DNA of 64,000 nt from Sphingomonas sp. Leaf32 (GCF_001421765.1 NZ_LMLA01000008.1:62906-126905); one strand, 5' to 3'. Shown: positions 26,909-36,063, counted from the stretch's first letter. The notes: a model not told the origin generated them from the letters alone. Made by a program: numbers and translations.

Positions 26909-27168
26909 AAGAGAATGTACGTCGCCTCGGTGAGCGCCCCGTCCCCGACCGCCCGGTGACACGGACCGCGGCGATCGTCGGCTCGGCCCGTCGAACGAGG
27001 CATGGATCGTCGCCCTCTGCGTTGATTCGCCCAGCAACACCGCGCCCGACCGGCAGACACGAGCGACGCGGGCCAGTCGTGCCGGGATGAGCGCAACGAA
27101 TCGTCGGTTGCGCTGTCGCGACCCCGTTCCGGCTTGATCGGACGGCAAGGCGGGCCGACATCGGCCCG
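26909..27168. other. Non-coding stretch between repeat B2 and DUF3253 gene
   Basis: Together with 26697-26799, this belongs to a 470-base region lacking convincing genes after tRNA-Pro. The only structures I see are repeat B2 and a tight hairpin at its right end. Frames crossing it have shadow-like composition. Confidence 0.5.
27151..27168 (+). promoter_or_regulatory. Hairpin immediately before DUF3253 start codon
   Basis: CGGGCCGA-CA-TCGGCCCG is a perfect palindrome ending at the base before ATG 27169. If transcribed it would fold over the ribosome-binding region and could limit translation. It could equally mean that the true start is a later codon such as ATG 27190. Confidence 0.35.
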
Positions 27169-27405
27169 ATGACCGACCCACGAACCGCAATGCTGTCGCT
27201 GCTCGCGCGCCGTGCTCCGGACGCCACGATCTGCCCGAGCGAGGTCGCGCGTGCGATCGCACAGGACTGGCGCGGGGCGATGCCTGCGGTTCACGCGACG
27301 GTCGACGCATTGGTCCGCGACGGACTGGTGCGGTTGAGCTGGAAGGGGCAACCGCTGATGACGCGGACGGGGCCATACAGGATCGGCCATCCCCGCGACG
27401 ATTGA
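27169..27405 (+). CDS. DUF3253-family small protein
   Basis: A 78-residue protein with winged-helix-like spacing. It has CPSEVARAIAQDWRGAMPAV followed by VDALVRDGLVRLSWKGQPL and a PYRIG ending. This matches the DUF3253 family of small predicted helical proteins; the function is unknown. No clear ribosome-binding sequence stands before the ATG because a hairpin occupies that position. It precedes the MFS gene by 79 bases on the same strand. Confidence 0.7.
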   Translation: MTDPRTAMLSLLARRAPDATICPSEVARAIAQDWRGAMPAVHATVDALVRDGLVRLSWKGQPLMTRTGPYRIGHPRDD

Positions 27406-27484
27406 GGGCGGAAGACGCAACCCCCATTGCGTTGGTGTCATGCTTCCACAATGAAACCGGCATATGCCCGGTCGGGAGGGTGGC

Positions 27485-28834
27485 ATGATCGGCAAGACCT
27501 TGCGCACCGTCGTGCCCTTTGCGGATGACGCTATCCAGTATCTGCTCGAAACATCGCGACGACGACTGGCGGCATCCTTCCCCGCCTATCTGATCGCCCA
27601 TTATGCCAAGAGCCAGCTCTGGCATTCGAGCACCCTGCTGTTCGGTTTCTTCCTGACCGAAATCTGCGGGATCGGTGCCCGGTCGATGGGGTGGATCATG
27701 GCGGCGTCGCTGCTGCTGAACGGATCGATCGATCTTGCCATGGGCATGTGGTGGCGACACCGGATCACGGACGAGGCGCAGGCGCGACGCGCGCAGGCGC
27801 TCGGTGCGCCGCTGACCTGTGCGTTCTTCCTGCTGTTCTGCGCTACGCCGTTCCTGTCCATCGACGCGCGATCGGCGTGGGCGCTGGTGATGCTGCTGGG
27901 CTTCCGCGCCACCTATCCGCTGCTCGACGTGCCGCAGAACAGCATTCCGGCGCTGCTCTCGCTCGACGATGCCGCGCGTTGCAGGCTTCTGGCGCATCGC
28001 AACGTCGCGTCGGGGATCGCGGGAATCGCGGTCAGCGTGATCGCCGCGCCGATCCTGATGCGGGACGGCGATCTGCGCCACTGGATGCTCTGGGCATTCG
28101 GACTGGTGCTGGTCGTCTGTGGCAGCGCGTGGTGTGTGGCACGGGTACCGATGCCTGGCGGCCCGACGCGACCGGACCGGCCGGGCGGCGCCGACGGCAC
28201 GCTGGGCTTTGCGACGATCCTGTGGGCGCTGGCGATGATGATCGCCGCCAGCGCGGCCTTTCGCCTGATCGAACCCTATTATTCCGCGTTCGTTCAGGGC
28301 GGTGCCGGGCTGTTGCTCTGGGCATCGATCGGCGGGACGATCAGTCAGCCGTTATGGGCGCGGGGCCGGAGCCGCTGGTCGGCGAGCGTGATGCTGATCG
28401 CGGCGGCCTTCACGCTGGCCGGATCGGCCGGACTGGTGCTCAGCCCGCTTCGATCCGCGCCGGTCGGCGTCGTCCTGGCCGGCATGGCGTTCGGCGTCGG
28501 ATCGGGCGGACTGTGGCTGATGCTCTGGACCGCGATGACGGCGCTCGCCGCGCAGGGCGGCGCGACCCGCTATGTCGGAATCTTCACCTGCGTATCGAAA
28601 ACGGCGCAGGCAGTCGCCATCGTCACGGCCGGGCACGTGCTGGCCGCATCCCCCTATCGCCTGACGCTGCGCGATCCTTGGTCGCCGCCCTCGCTGATGA
28701 TGGCCGGCGCGCTGGCCGAAATTGCCATCGTGTGCGGCGTGCTGGCGTTCGTGCTGACCCTCAATCGAAAACGGTCTGGTGGAATATCAGCGACGCGGCC
28801 CCCAGCGGCCCCGACAGTTCGGGCGCGAGGCTAG
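27485..28834 (+). CDS. MFS transporter, probably sugar or glycoside uptake
   Basis: A protein of about 449 residues with about 12 transmembrane helices in two halves and a central charged loop (MPGGPTRPDRPGG). The inner-membrane MFS fold is clear. The substrate is not, but the gene abuts a ROK regulator and a TBDR, a setting typical of carbohydrate uptake in sphingomonads. ATG 27485 has GGGAGGG at good spacing. The 3' end overlaps the convergent ROK gene by 74 bases. Confidence 0.75.
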   Translation: MIGKTLRTVVPFADDAIQYLLETSRRRLAASFPAYLIAHYAKSQLWHSSTLLFGFFLTEICGIGARSMGWIMAASLLLNGSIDLAMGMWWRHRITDEAQARRAQALGAPLTCAFFLLFCATPFLSIDARSAWALVMLLGFRATYPLLDVPQNSIPALLSLDDAARCRLLAHRNVASGIAGIAVSVIAAPILMRDGDLRHWMLWAFGLVLVVCGSAWCVARVPMPGGPTRPDRPGGADGTLGFATILWALAMMIAASAAFRLIEPYYSAFVQGGAGLLLWASIGGTISQPLWARGRSRWSASVMLIAAAFTLAGSAGLVLSPLRSAPVGVVLAGMAFGVGSGGLWLMLWTAMTALAAQGGATRYVGIFTCVSKTAQAVAIVTAGHVLAASPYRLTLRDPWSPPSLMMAGALAEIAIVCGVLAFVLTLNRKRSGGISATRPPAAPTVRARG

Positions 28835-29876
28835 CCACCTCCATCACCATGGGCGGCGCGCGCCGCTCGCGCCGGACGGGCCAGTGGTTTTCGGGCAGGT
28901 CGATCGCATCGACGATCCGCTGCGCCAGCACCCGGGGCAGGCGCCCGCCGAGGATGATCGCCTCGCAGTCGAGCGTCAGGCGCAGCGCGCCGAACAGATA
29001 GGAGAAGGATGGCAGATGCTCCGCCAGCCATTGCTCCACGCCGGGCCACGCCGGATCGAACCGCGCGATCAGGTCGGAGATGCCCGCACAGGCGATGCCG
29101 TGGTCGGCCAGCCGATCGCATAGCGTCATCAGGTTCGGGGTGACGCGCCCGGTGCTGAGGAACAGTCCGCCGATCTCGCCCGCATTGCCGTGGCGACCCC
29201 GGACCAGCGCCCCGTTCATCACGATGCCGGCGCCGAAGCCGGCGGCGACGTTGACGTAGCAGAAGCTGTCATGGCGGGCGGCAACGCCCAGGCTTCGCTC
29301 ACCCAGCGCCGCCGCGCCGGCGATATTCTCGACGATGACGGGCAGGCCGGTCTGCCGCTCGATCGCCTCCTGCAGATCGACGAGCGCCCATTCCTCCAGT
29401 TCGAGGCCCGGATTGACCATCGACGGGCCGACGAAATAGCCCGCGACCGCGATGCCCAGCCCCAGCAGGCGACGGCGGTCCATGCCGGCCGAGGCCATGT
29501 GGTCGAGCGCGAAGCCCATCGCGGCATCGATCATCTTCGCGCGCGGCATTCCGGGCAGCGTGATCTCGCGACGGGCACGGATGGCGCCGGCCAGGTCGAC
29601 CAGCACGACGTCGGCGCGATCGGTCATCACCGACACGCCGATGCTGAACGCCGCATCGGGCTGGATATGGATCATCGCACTGGGTTGGCCGCGACCGGCC
29701 GCGACCGTTTCGCCGCTGCGGACCAGCCCTGCCGCCTCCAGTTCCTCGGTCGCGCGGAAAACCGCGGTGCCCGACAGACCGAGGTCGCGAATCAGTTCCG
29801 CGCGCGACGCGCTGTCGCGCCGCCGGATCGCCGCCAGCACCGCCCTGCTCCGCCCCGACAATTTGAATGCCGACAT
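28761..29876 (-). CDS. ROK-family transcriptional regulator
   Basis: A protein of about 371 residues. An N-terminal winged helix (ASRAELIRDLGLSGTAVFRA) is fused to a ROK sugar-binding fold with VVLVDLAGA, GLGIAVAGYFVG and GNAGEIGG segments. It probably represses or activates the divergent TBDR in response to a sugar. The kinase-type DxGGT loop reads DLAGA, and the zinc motif with three Cys usual for ROK proteins is absent. ATG 29876 is preferred over TTG 29879. Confidence 0.85.
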   Translation of the reverse strand: MSAFKLSGRSRAVLAAIRRRDSASRAELIRDLGLSGTAVFRATEELEAAGLVRSGETVAAGRGQPSAMIHIQPDAAFSIGVSVMTDRADVVLVDLAGAIRARREITLPGMPRAKMIDAAMGFALDHMASAGMDRRRLLGLGIAVAGYFVGPSMVNPGLELEEWALVDLQEAIERQTGLPVIVENIAGAAALGERSLGVAARHDSFCYVNVAAGFGAGIVMNGALVRGRHGNAGEIGGLFLSTGRVTPNLMTLCDRLADHGIACAGISDLIARFDPAWPGVEQWLAEHLPSFSYLFGALRLTLDCEAIILGGRLPRVLAQRIVDAIDLPENHWPVRRERRAPPMVMEVASLAPELSGPLGAASLIFHQTVFD

Positions 29877-29951
29877 CAAACGCCTTTCGATTCAACGCGA
29901 TGGTCGAACGCCACGCCAAAAATGAACCCCACCCCCGCCACTGTCAAATAA

Positions 29952-29999
29952 ATATCACATTGAGCGATATATAAGGCGCGGATACCGAAGGGGTGATAT
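29952..29999. promoter_or_regulatory. Operator-like dyads upstream of TBDR
   Basis: The AT-rich 125-base gap between the ROK gene and the TBDR contains ATATC-n9-GATAT (29952-29970). It also contains a wider pair, ATATCAC (29952-29958) and GTGATAT (29993-29999), the second ending two bases before the TBDR start. The position fits binding by the adjacent ROK regulator. Confidence 0.35.
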
Positions 30000-30001
30000 A
30001 G

Positions 30002-32737
30002 ATGAAATCGACACGGCAACTACGTTTGGCTTGCCTTCTGCTACTCGGCACGTCGCTGGGCTGCGCGCTGCCGGCATTGGCGCAGACCGAACCCGGCGAC
30101 CCGGCAGCGGCCGATCCGGCACAGGGGGACGAGATCGTCGTCACCGGCTTTCGCGCTTCGCAGCAGTCGGCGACCCGGGCCAAGCGCCAGTCGGCGGTGA
30201 TCCTCGACGCCATTTCGCAGGACGATGTCGGCCGCCTGCCCGATCTCAACATCGTCGAGGCAAGCCGGCGGATCACCGGCGTGTCGGTGGTCGGCGGGGC
30301 CGATCCGACCAAGAACCGCGACATCTATCAGCGCGCGACGATCCGCGGTCTCGACCCGCGCTACAATCTGGTGACGATCGACGGCATCCCGCTCGCCTCG
30401 CCCGACTGGATCTATCGCGGGGCGCGGCTCGACATGCTGCCCTCGTCGCTGGTGTCGCGGATCGAGGCGATCAAGAGCGTCACCGCGCAATATGACCCAC
30501 ACGCGCTCGGCGGGCAGATCAACGTCGTGTCGAAAAGCGCGTTCGACGGTCGCAGCGACCGCTTCTTCGTGGTGAATGCGAACGGAGGGTACAACGACAC
30601 GGCGGGCAAGCTGATCGAGAAGGGCGGCGCATCGATCCGCACTGATGCGACCGGCGCGCTGCGCTTCGGTCCCGACAAGAGCTTCGGCATCGTCGCCTCG
30701 GTTGAATATCAGCGTCTGCCCTCGACCGCGCGGGCCGAACTGCCCGGCGACAGCAACGGTGCGGGCTGGTCCTATTTCACCGCTGCCGGCGCACGCACGC
30801 CGTTTCCCAACCTGTCGACCGGCTTCCTCGTCCCGGTGCGCAACCAGGACTATTTCTTCGAGAACATGCGCACCCGGCTCAGCGGCAATCTGAAGCTGGA
30901 ATGGCGGCCCGACGACGCGACCGAGGTGTCGCTGTTCGGCGGCTATTACCACGACAAGGACGTGGAGACCCGGTACGAGGTCCTGACCCAGCCGACCGGC
31001 GCGCCAAGCGCGGTCACCGCGACCAGCGGCGCGTTCGCGCAGGGCGATCTTCAGCAGGGGCTGACCTATCAGCCGGTCACGCGCGATACCTGGCTGATCG
31101 ACGCGAAGGGCCGGCATGATTTCGGTGGCGGCATCGTCCTCGACACCACGCTCGCGCGGTCGAAGGCGCAGTATCGCGAACTGCGCGAGATGATAAAATA
31201 CGACACCAACCCGCGCGCCGGCGCGGCGTCCGCCGGGTTCCTGCCAGCCTATGGCTATGGCTACACGATCGTTGACGGACGTCCGCGCCTGACGATCAAC
31301 GGGACGGCCGCGGCGAACAATCCCGACAGCTACCGCGCGCTCTATTTCCGCACCATCCACCGCGACCTCGATTCAACCGTCGATTTCGGCAAGGTCAATC
31401 TGGGGTTCAACGCCACCGCCGACGATCGCGGGTTCGGCGCGAATATCGGTGCGGCGGTCACCCGGACCGATTTGTCCTACGACCAGCGCTATGTCGAATA
31501 TGTCCCCGCCACCACCGCCGGACAGGCGGCGGTCGGCACATTGTCGGGCATCCTGTACGACCAGCGGCCGGGGACCTATCTGACGCCCGCCGTGCCCTAT
31601 CTGCTCATCGATCGACCGGCGGCGTGGCAGCGGTTCGCGGCCAATCGCGCGTCGTTCACCACCACCAACCAGATCGCGAACAACGCCGCCGACGATTTCC
31701 GCGATCTGGAGACGACCAGGGCGGTCTATGCGCAGGGCCTGTTCCGCGCCGATCGCTTCGACGCGCAGATCGGCGTCCGCTACGACGACACGCATCTGGT
31801 CGTCGACACCAATCGGGCGCCTACCACGCGCGGCGCGACCGCCTATGAACCGGTGCGACGCTCGACCGACTACGGCTATTGGCTTCCCTCGGCGCTGGCG
31901 ACGTATCAACTGGGCGACGGGATGCGGGTCCGCGCGGGCGTGTCGAAGACGATCGGTCGGCCCGACTACAGCCAATATGCCGCGCGCACCTCGTTCGGGA
32001 TCGGCACCGACGGCACGCTAACGATCAACACCGGCAACCCCGATCTGAAACCGCGCGAGGCGTGGAATTACGACCTGTCGTACGAATGGTACATGCCCGT
32101 CGGCATGATCTCGGTCGCCGGGTTCGTGAAGGACATCCGCAACGAGATTTTCACCAGCAGCCAGGTCGGACCGGTGACGACGTTCCAGGGCGTCACCTAC
32201 CAGAACGTCGTCGTCAGCACGCCGCGCAATGCCGCCGGGGCAAGCGTGAAGGGGCTGGAGATCGGCTATACGATGGATCGCATCGCCGCACTGCCGGGGC
32301 TGGGGTTCAACGCCAACTTCACGCTGCTCGACGGTTCCTATCGTCAGCCGGTCAGCGCGGCCGGCATCGCATCGGGGCTGGGCGCGACCCGCAGGACCAG
32401 TGGGCTGATCCAGCAGCCGGACTATATCGCCAACCTGACCGCCTTCTACGCGATCGGGCCGGTCGAACTGCGCGGCTCCTACAACCGCATCGGCCGCGCG
32501 CTGCAATCGGCCGATGGCGACACGCCGACGCGCGACCTGTATCAGGAACCGCGCCAGCAGGTCGACGTACAGGCGCGCTGGACCCTCCGCGACGGCGTGG
32601 AGTTGGTCGGGCAGGTACAGAACCTCACCAAGTCGCCGTTCATCGTCCGGCAGGGCGTCGACCGGGCCTATGTGAATTACTTCTTCCCGGTCGGCCGCAC
32701 CTTCTGGCTGGGCCTGTCTTGGAAACCGCAATGGTAA
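30002..32737 (+). CDS. TonB-dependent receptor (carbohydrate type)
   Basis: A 911-residue outer-membrane receptor. A signal peptide ends near ALPALAQ, a TonB-box-like DEIVVTGFR follows, and the plug has DAISQDDVGRLPDLNIVEA and IRGLDPRYNLVTIDG. The barrel closes with aromatic GLSWKPQW. The length and the DVGRLPDLN motif are characteristic of the large Caulobacter/Xanthomonas-type TBDRs used for plant or algal oligosaccharides. It is divergent from one ROK regulator and overlaps the start of the next secreted protein gene by seven bases, so it heads a small operon. Confidence 0.92.
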   Translation: MKSTRQLRLACLLLLGTSLGCALPALAQTEPGDPAAADPAQGDEIVVTGFRASQQSATRAKRQSAVILDAISQDDVGRLPDLNIVEASRRITGVSVVGGADPTKNRDIYQRATIRGLDPRYNLVTIDGIPLASPDWIYRGARLDMLPSSLVSRIEAIKSVTAQYDPHALGGQINVVSKSAFDGRSDRFFVVNANGGYNDTAGKLIEKGGASIRTDATGALRFGPDKSFGIVASVEYQRLPSTARAELPGDSNGAGWSYFTAAGARTPFPNLSTGFLVPVRNQDYFFENMRTRLSGNLKLEWRPDDATEVSLFGGYYHDKDVETRYEVLTQPTGAPSAVTATSGAFAQGDLQQGLTYQPVTRDTWLIDAKGRHDFGGGIVLDTTLARSKAQYRELREMIKYDTNPRAGAASAGFLPAYGYGYTIVDGRPRLTINGTAAANNPDSYRALYFRTIHRDLDSTVDFGKVNLGFNATADDRGFGANIGAAVTRTDLSYDQRYVEYVPATTAGQAAVGTLSGILYDQRPGTYLTPAVPYLLIDRPAAWQRFAANRASFTTTNQIANNAADDFRDLETTRAVYAQGLFRADRFDAQIGVRYDDTHLVVDTNRAPTTRGATAYEPVRRSTDYGYWLPSALATYQLGDGMRVRAGVSKTIGRPDYSQYAARTSFGIGTDGTLTINTGNPDLKPREAWNYDLSYEWYMPVGMISVAGFVKDIRNEIFTSSQVGPVTTFQGVTYQNVVVSTPRNAAGASVKGLEIGYTMDRIAALPGLGFNANFTLLDGSYRQPVSAAGIASGLGATRRTSGLIQQPDYIANLTAFYAIGPVELRGSYNRIGRALQSADGDTPTRDLYQEPRQQVDVQARWTLRDGVELVGQVQNLTKSPFIVRQGVDRAYVNYFFPVGRTFWLGLSWKPQW

Positions 32738-33921
32738 GGTACCTTGCGCTTGCCACCGCCGCCGCCCTCGCCCTGGTCCCCGCCATCGCTACGGCGGCGG
32801 GTGCGGGCCACCCCGACGAAGTGCGCGTCGTCCTGAAGTTCGTGAAGCGGGACGGCGCGGGCGGCGCGGGCGGCGCGGGCGGCGCGGGCGGCGCGGGCGG
32901 CGCGTCCGTCCGCTTCGATCCGGCCTCGTGCAAGACATGCCGGATCGTCGACGAACCGTTGTTCAACGCCGACAATGCGCGCGAAACGGCGATCGCGCTG
33001 CAGGTGCCGCGCCGACGCAGCATCGAACTCGCGTTCGAGGCGCGTCCCGCCACCGTTCGGAGGGTGTTGCTGGAATCCGGCGAACTGCCGTTCCGGACGG
33101 CCGGCAACCGCATCGTCGTGGCCCTCCCGCCGCTCGCGCAGGATGCGATCACGGCCGCCGAGGTGGCGACCCATATCGTCGAGCCGGGCATGGTCCTGCG
33201 CTTCGAACATGCCGACCCCGCGCGGCGTGCCGGCGCCTATGCCGCCGGTCCCTTTCCCTATCTGCAACGGCGTGCCGCCGACGTTCTGGAATTCGCCCAG
33301 CGGCAGGTCGTTCGGACGCTGGGCCTTGGCGAAGCAGCGGTGCGGCGGGGATGGGGCACCATCCAGATCATGGGCTTCGACACCAACGCCCCGCACCGCC
33401 ATGTCGACGCGCCGCCCCATGCCCATATGCACCTGCGCTGGCCGGGCGATACCGGCACGCAGATCGGCCATTACTATATCGACGGCAATGGTTTGCTGTC
33501 GCACAACCTGGCCGGGGTGAAGGGGATGGACGTGCCCGAGCGGCGGTTCGGTCGCGGCGCGACCTTCGCCACGATCGCGCCGGATGGTGCGACCGCCTAT
33601 ACCCACCGCATCACCGAACAGGGCTGGCTGGAGATCGGCGATGGACGGGGACGCACCTGCCTGATCCGACCCGCTGCGGCGGACGGCTTCGCCGGTGGCG
33701 CGATCGTCGGGTGCCCCGGCGTCGACGAACAGCGCATCACCGTCGTCGACGACCTGAGCGACGGCGTGCTGACGGTGACGACCGGCGACATCGTGGAAAC
33801 CTTCCGCTACGCGACCGACAGCGGTCTGCTGCTGTCGCCGACCATGGTGCCGCCCAGCGCGCCTTCGGTGCCGCCGCCACAGACGGAAGCAGCGGCGGGT
33901 GAGATCGTCAGACCCTATTGA
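32731..33921 (+). CDS. Secreted protein of unknown family with GAG repeat and His cluster
   Basis: A protein of about 396 residues with a signal peptide (YLALATAAALALVPAIATAAG). A tandem Gly-Ala-Gly tract spans about residues 42-58, followed by a CKTC motif near residue 70. A histidine-rich stretch (HRHVDAPPHAHMHLRW) near residue 225 could bind metal. I do not recognise the family. ATG 32731 overlaps the TBDR stop (ATGGTAA), so it is translationally coupled to the receptor and probably works on the same substrate in the periplasm or at the surface. Its stop overlaps the convergent second ROK gene by seven bases. Confidence 0.7.
   Translation: MVRYLALATAAALALVPAIATAAGAGHPDEVRVVLKFVKRDGAGGAGGAGGAGGAGGASVRFDPASCKTCRIVDEPLFNADNARETAIALQVPRRRSIELAFEARPATVRRVLLESGELPFRTAGNRIVVALPPLAQDAITAAEVATHIVEPGMVLRFEHADPARRAGAYAAGPFPYLQRRAADVLEFAQRQVVRTLGLGEAAVRRGWGTIQIMGFDTNAPHRHVDAPPHAHMHLRWPGDTGTQIGHYYIDGNGLLSHNLAGVKGMDVPERRFGRGATFATIAPDGATAYTHRITEQGWLEIGDGRGRTCLIRPAAADGFAGGAIVGCPGVDEQRITVVDDLSDGVLTVTTGDIVETFRYATDSGLLLSPTMVPPSAPSVPPPQTEAAAGEIVRPY
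32854..32904 (+). repeat. Nine-base tandem repeat inside a coding region
   Basis: The unit GGCGCGGGC occurs five full times plus six further bases, with no mismatch. It is in frame and encodes Gly-Ala-Gly units near the N-terminus of the secreted protein. A perfect short tandem array can change unit number without breaking the frame. Confidence 0.9.
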
Positions 33922-35066
33922 AAGAAGGCGGCGCGGAGCGGCATCATCGCGGCACCGATCGCGGTGGCATCGACCCCGACGGTCGAGTGCACCATGCGCG
34001 GCAACGGGCGGCGATGGCCGCGCCGGGCGGGATTCGTGAAGCGCATCTTCGCGATCATCCGGTCGGCAAGCTGCGGTGGCAACCGGCCGCCGAAGACGAT
34101 CATCTCGGGGTCGAGCGAACCGGAAATGGCGGAGACGACGAGGTTCAGGGAAGGTGCGCAGAGGTCGAGCCATTCCTCCACCGCCGGCGCGGCAAGATCG
34201 AGGTCGCGCAGCATCGCGCGCAGGCCGTCATGGACAATCCCGCGCTCCGCCAGATGCGCACGAAGATTTTCGAGATTGGGTTGCGGCCAGCCCTCGGGAA
34301 TGATCGATGCAAACTCCCCGGCATTTCCCCTCGCCCCGCGCAGCGGCACCCCGCGCGCGAAGACACCGCCGCCGAACCCTGCCGCGAAATAGAGATAGGC
34401 GAAATTGGCACAGGTGCGCCCGACACCCAGCATCGCCTCGCCCATCGCGGCCACGTTGCCGTCATTGTCGATCCACACCGGGCCGCCCAACCTGTCCGCC
34501 AGCAGTTCGTCGAGCGGTAGCAGCGCCCAGGGATCGAGCGACGTAGGCGGATTGAGCCGGGCGCCGTCGCCGATGAAATAGCCGGTGACGCCGCAGCCGA
34601 TACCGAGCAGCCGCGCCGGATCGAGGCCGGTCCTTCCGATCGTGTCCGCAATCAGCGCCGCGATCTGCCGCGCACCCGCGTCAAAGTCCGCCAGTTTGAG
34701 GGGCGCTCCGGTGTGACCGCGCACCGTCCCGCCCAGATCCATGACCACGAGCGTCACCGCATCGGTCATCACGGAGACGCCGACCGAAAACGCGGCGTCG
34801 GCCGCGAGGCGCAGCGGCGCTCCGGGTTTGCCGCGTCCGGCGATCTCGGGCGTTCCCTCCTCCACCAGACCACGGTCGATCAGCGGTTCGATCAGCCTAC
34901 TCACCGAATGGGGGGCCAGCGCGGTCGCGCGGGCAAGCTCTGCGCGCGAGGCGGCACCGCGCCGCGCCAGCAGCGACATCACGAAACGTTCGTTCGCGGT
35001 GGCCGTCCGCTGGCCATCAGCGCGCAGGAAGCGGGGATCGAAGGCGCCGGCATGTCGGTCAGTCAT
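33915..35066 (-). CDS. ROK-family transcriptional regulator
   Basis: A 383-residue protein. The N-terminal winged helix (ASRAELARATALAPHSVSRL) is followed by a ROK fold with VVMDLGGT (intact phosphate-binding loop), GIGCGVTGYFIG, WIDNDGNVAAMGEA and GNAGEFASI. The cysteine zinc motif of classical ROK proteins is missing, as in its paralogue at 28761-29876. It lies between two TBDR units and is a candidate regulator of either. It is upstream of, and convergent with, the secreted protein gene. Confidence 0.85.
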   Translation of the reverse strand: MTDRHAGAFDPRFLRADGQRTATANERFVMSLLARRGAASRAELARATALAPHSVSRLIEPLIDRGLVEEGTPEIAGRGKPGAPLRLAADAAFSVGVSVMTDAVTLVVMDLGGTVRGHTGAPLKLADFDAGARQIAALIADTIGRTGLDPARLLGIGCGVTGYFIGDGARLNPPTSLDPWALLPLDELLADRLGGPVWIDNDGNVAAMGEAMLGVGRTCANFAYLYFAAGFGGGVFARGVPLRGARGNAGEFASIIPEGWPQPNLENLRAHLAERGIVHDGLRAMLRDLDLAAPAVEEWLDLCAPSLNLVVSAISGSLDPEMIVFGGRLPPQLADRMIAKMRFTNPARRGHRRPLPRMVHSTVGVDATAIGAAMMPLRAAFFQ

Positions 35067-35151
35067 CCGCTTCTTGCGCCGCGCGCGGGACCGGTTGTCA
35101 AGCCTGTCGATACGCCCGGCATCGTCCCGGCATGGCGGCCGGTCATCGCCG

Positions 35152-36018
35152 TCATCGCACCCAGCGCACCTTGTAGAGGTGGATGCCGTCGAGTGCGATC
35201 CGCTGCCGGTCGCTGCCGTCCGCCGCCATCACGGTGAAACCATTCGCCCACCAGCTCTGCTCCGCCTGGACCCAGGCGATCCGGTCGCCCGCCGCGCTGA
35301 CCGACTTGATCCGCAGCGCGGGATTGAGGGGGGCGTAAAGGGCGAAGCTGCCGTTCGCAGGGTCGAACCGCCAGGTGCCATCGTCGGTCGTCACCCAATA
35401 ACGACCGTCATCGCCGAGCGACAGGTCGTGCCCGTCGCGGCGCCCCGGCAACGTCCAGCGCGCGGTTTCGCGCAGCCGCGCAAATCGCCCGCTACCGGTC
35501 AGGCGAAAGGCCTGCACCAGATCATGCGACAGCACGAACAGTCGGCGTCGCCGTGCGTCCCAGACCGCGCCATGGCCCGAGGGCAGCGGCTCGGTCTGCA
35601 GCACCTGCTCGCTGCGCCGCCGGTCATAGAGTTGCAGCCGGTCGCCATCGGGCGCGATCGACAGCGCGACGGCGATGCGGCCACCGGGCAGCAGCGCCGC
35701 CGAATGGGCCATGGGAACCCGAGCGCGAAATCCCGTGCGGCCGGTCGCACGATCGATCAGCACCGCACCGCCGGTCGAGGCGGTGACGAGGATCGAGCGA
35801 CCGCCATCGACCGGCTTGCATTCGTCGATATGGCTCAGCAGCCGCTCGCGATAGTCGGCCGGCAGGTCGCGTGCGTCACGCGCGCTCCACCGCCATGTCT
35901 CGACCGCGCCATCGGGGGTGATTCGCAGTTCGCGGACCTGATCGTCGCCACAGGCATAGGCGGTCCGCGCCGGTTCGTCCGCTACGGCCATCGCCAGAAA
36001 CGTCATCAAAATCAGCAT
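35152..36018 (-). CDS. Secreted beta-propeller-like protein (DUF6528-like)
   Basis: A protein of about 288 residues with a short signal peptide (MLILMTFLAMAVADEPA). The mature part is made of repeating beta segments such as ACGDDQVRELRITPDG, GRSILVTASTGGAVLIDRATG and YWVTTDDGTWRFDPANG. This is a propeller-like arrangement that resembles the DUF6528 family found in glycan-degradation loci. No catalytic motif is obvious, so it may bind sugar. ATG 36018 has GAGGG at proper spacing; ATG 36024 is adjacent. It is divergent from a TBDR. Confidence 0.65.
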   Translation of the reverse strand: MLILMTFLAMAVADEPARTAYACGDDQVRELRITPDGAVETWRWSARDARDLPADYRERLLSHIDECKPVDGGRSILVTASTGGAVLIDRATGRTGFRARVPMAHSAALLPGGRIAVALSIAPDGDRLQLYDRRRSEQVLQTEPLPSGHGAVWDARRRRLFVLSHDLVQAFRLTGSGRFARLRETARWTLPGRRDGHDLSLGDDGRYWVTTDDGTWRFDPANGSFALYAPLNPALRIKSVSAAGDRIAWVQAEQSWWANGFTVMAADGSDRQRIALDGIHLYKVRWVR

Positions 36019-36063
36019 CGTCATCCCTCGTTCCGATCCCCGTCACGCCGCACCGGTCGCGGC

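Noticed and set aside
26620..27405. tRNA-Pro as an integration site of a genomic island
   Set aside because: No integrase and no duplicated tRNA 3' end was found downstream; the following repeat is an ordinary dispersed palindrome.
31879..32730. Long plus-strand frame continuous with the secreted protein gene but running back through the TBDR gene
   Set aside because: It lies in another frame of a clear TBDR and has arginine-rich shadow composition; only the part from ATG 32731 has a signal peptide and good coding character.
32854..32904. CRISPR or other spaced repeat array
   Set aside because: The units are contiguous 9-mers in frame with coding sequence and have no spacers; no CRISPR array was seen in the window.
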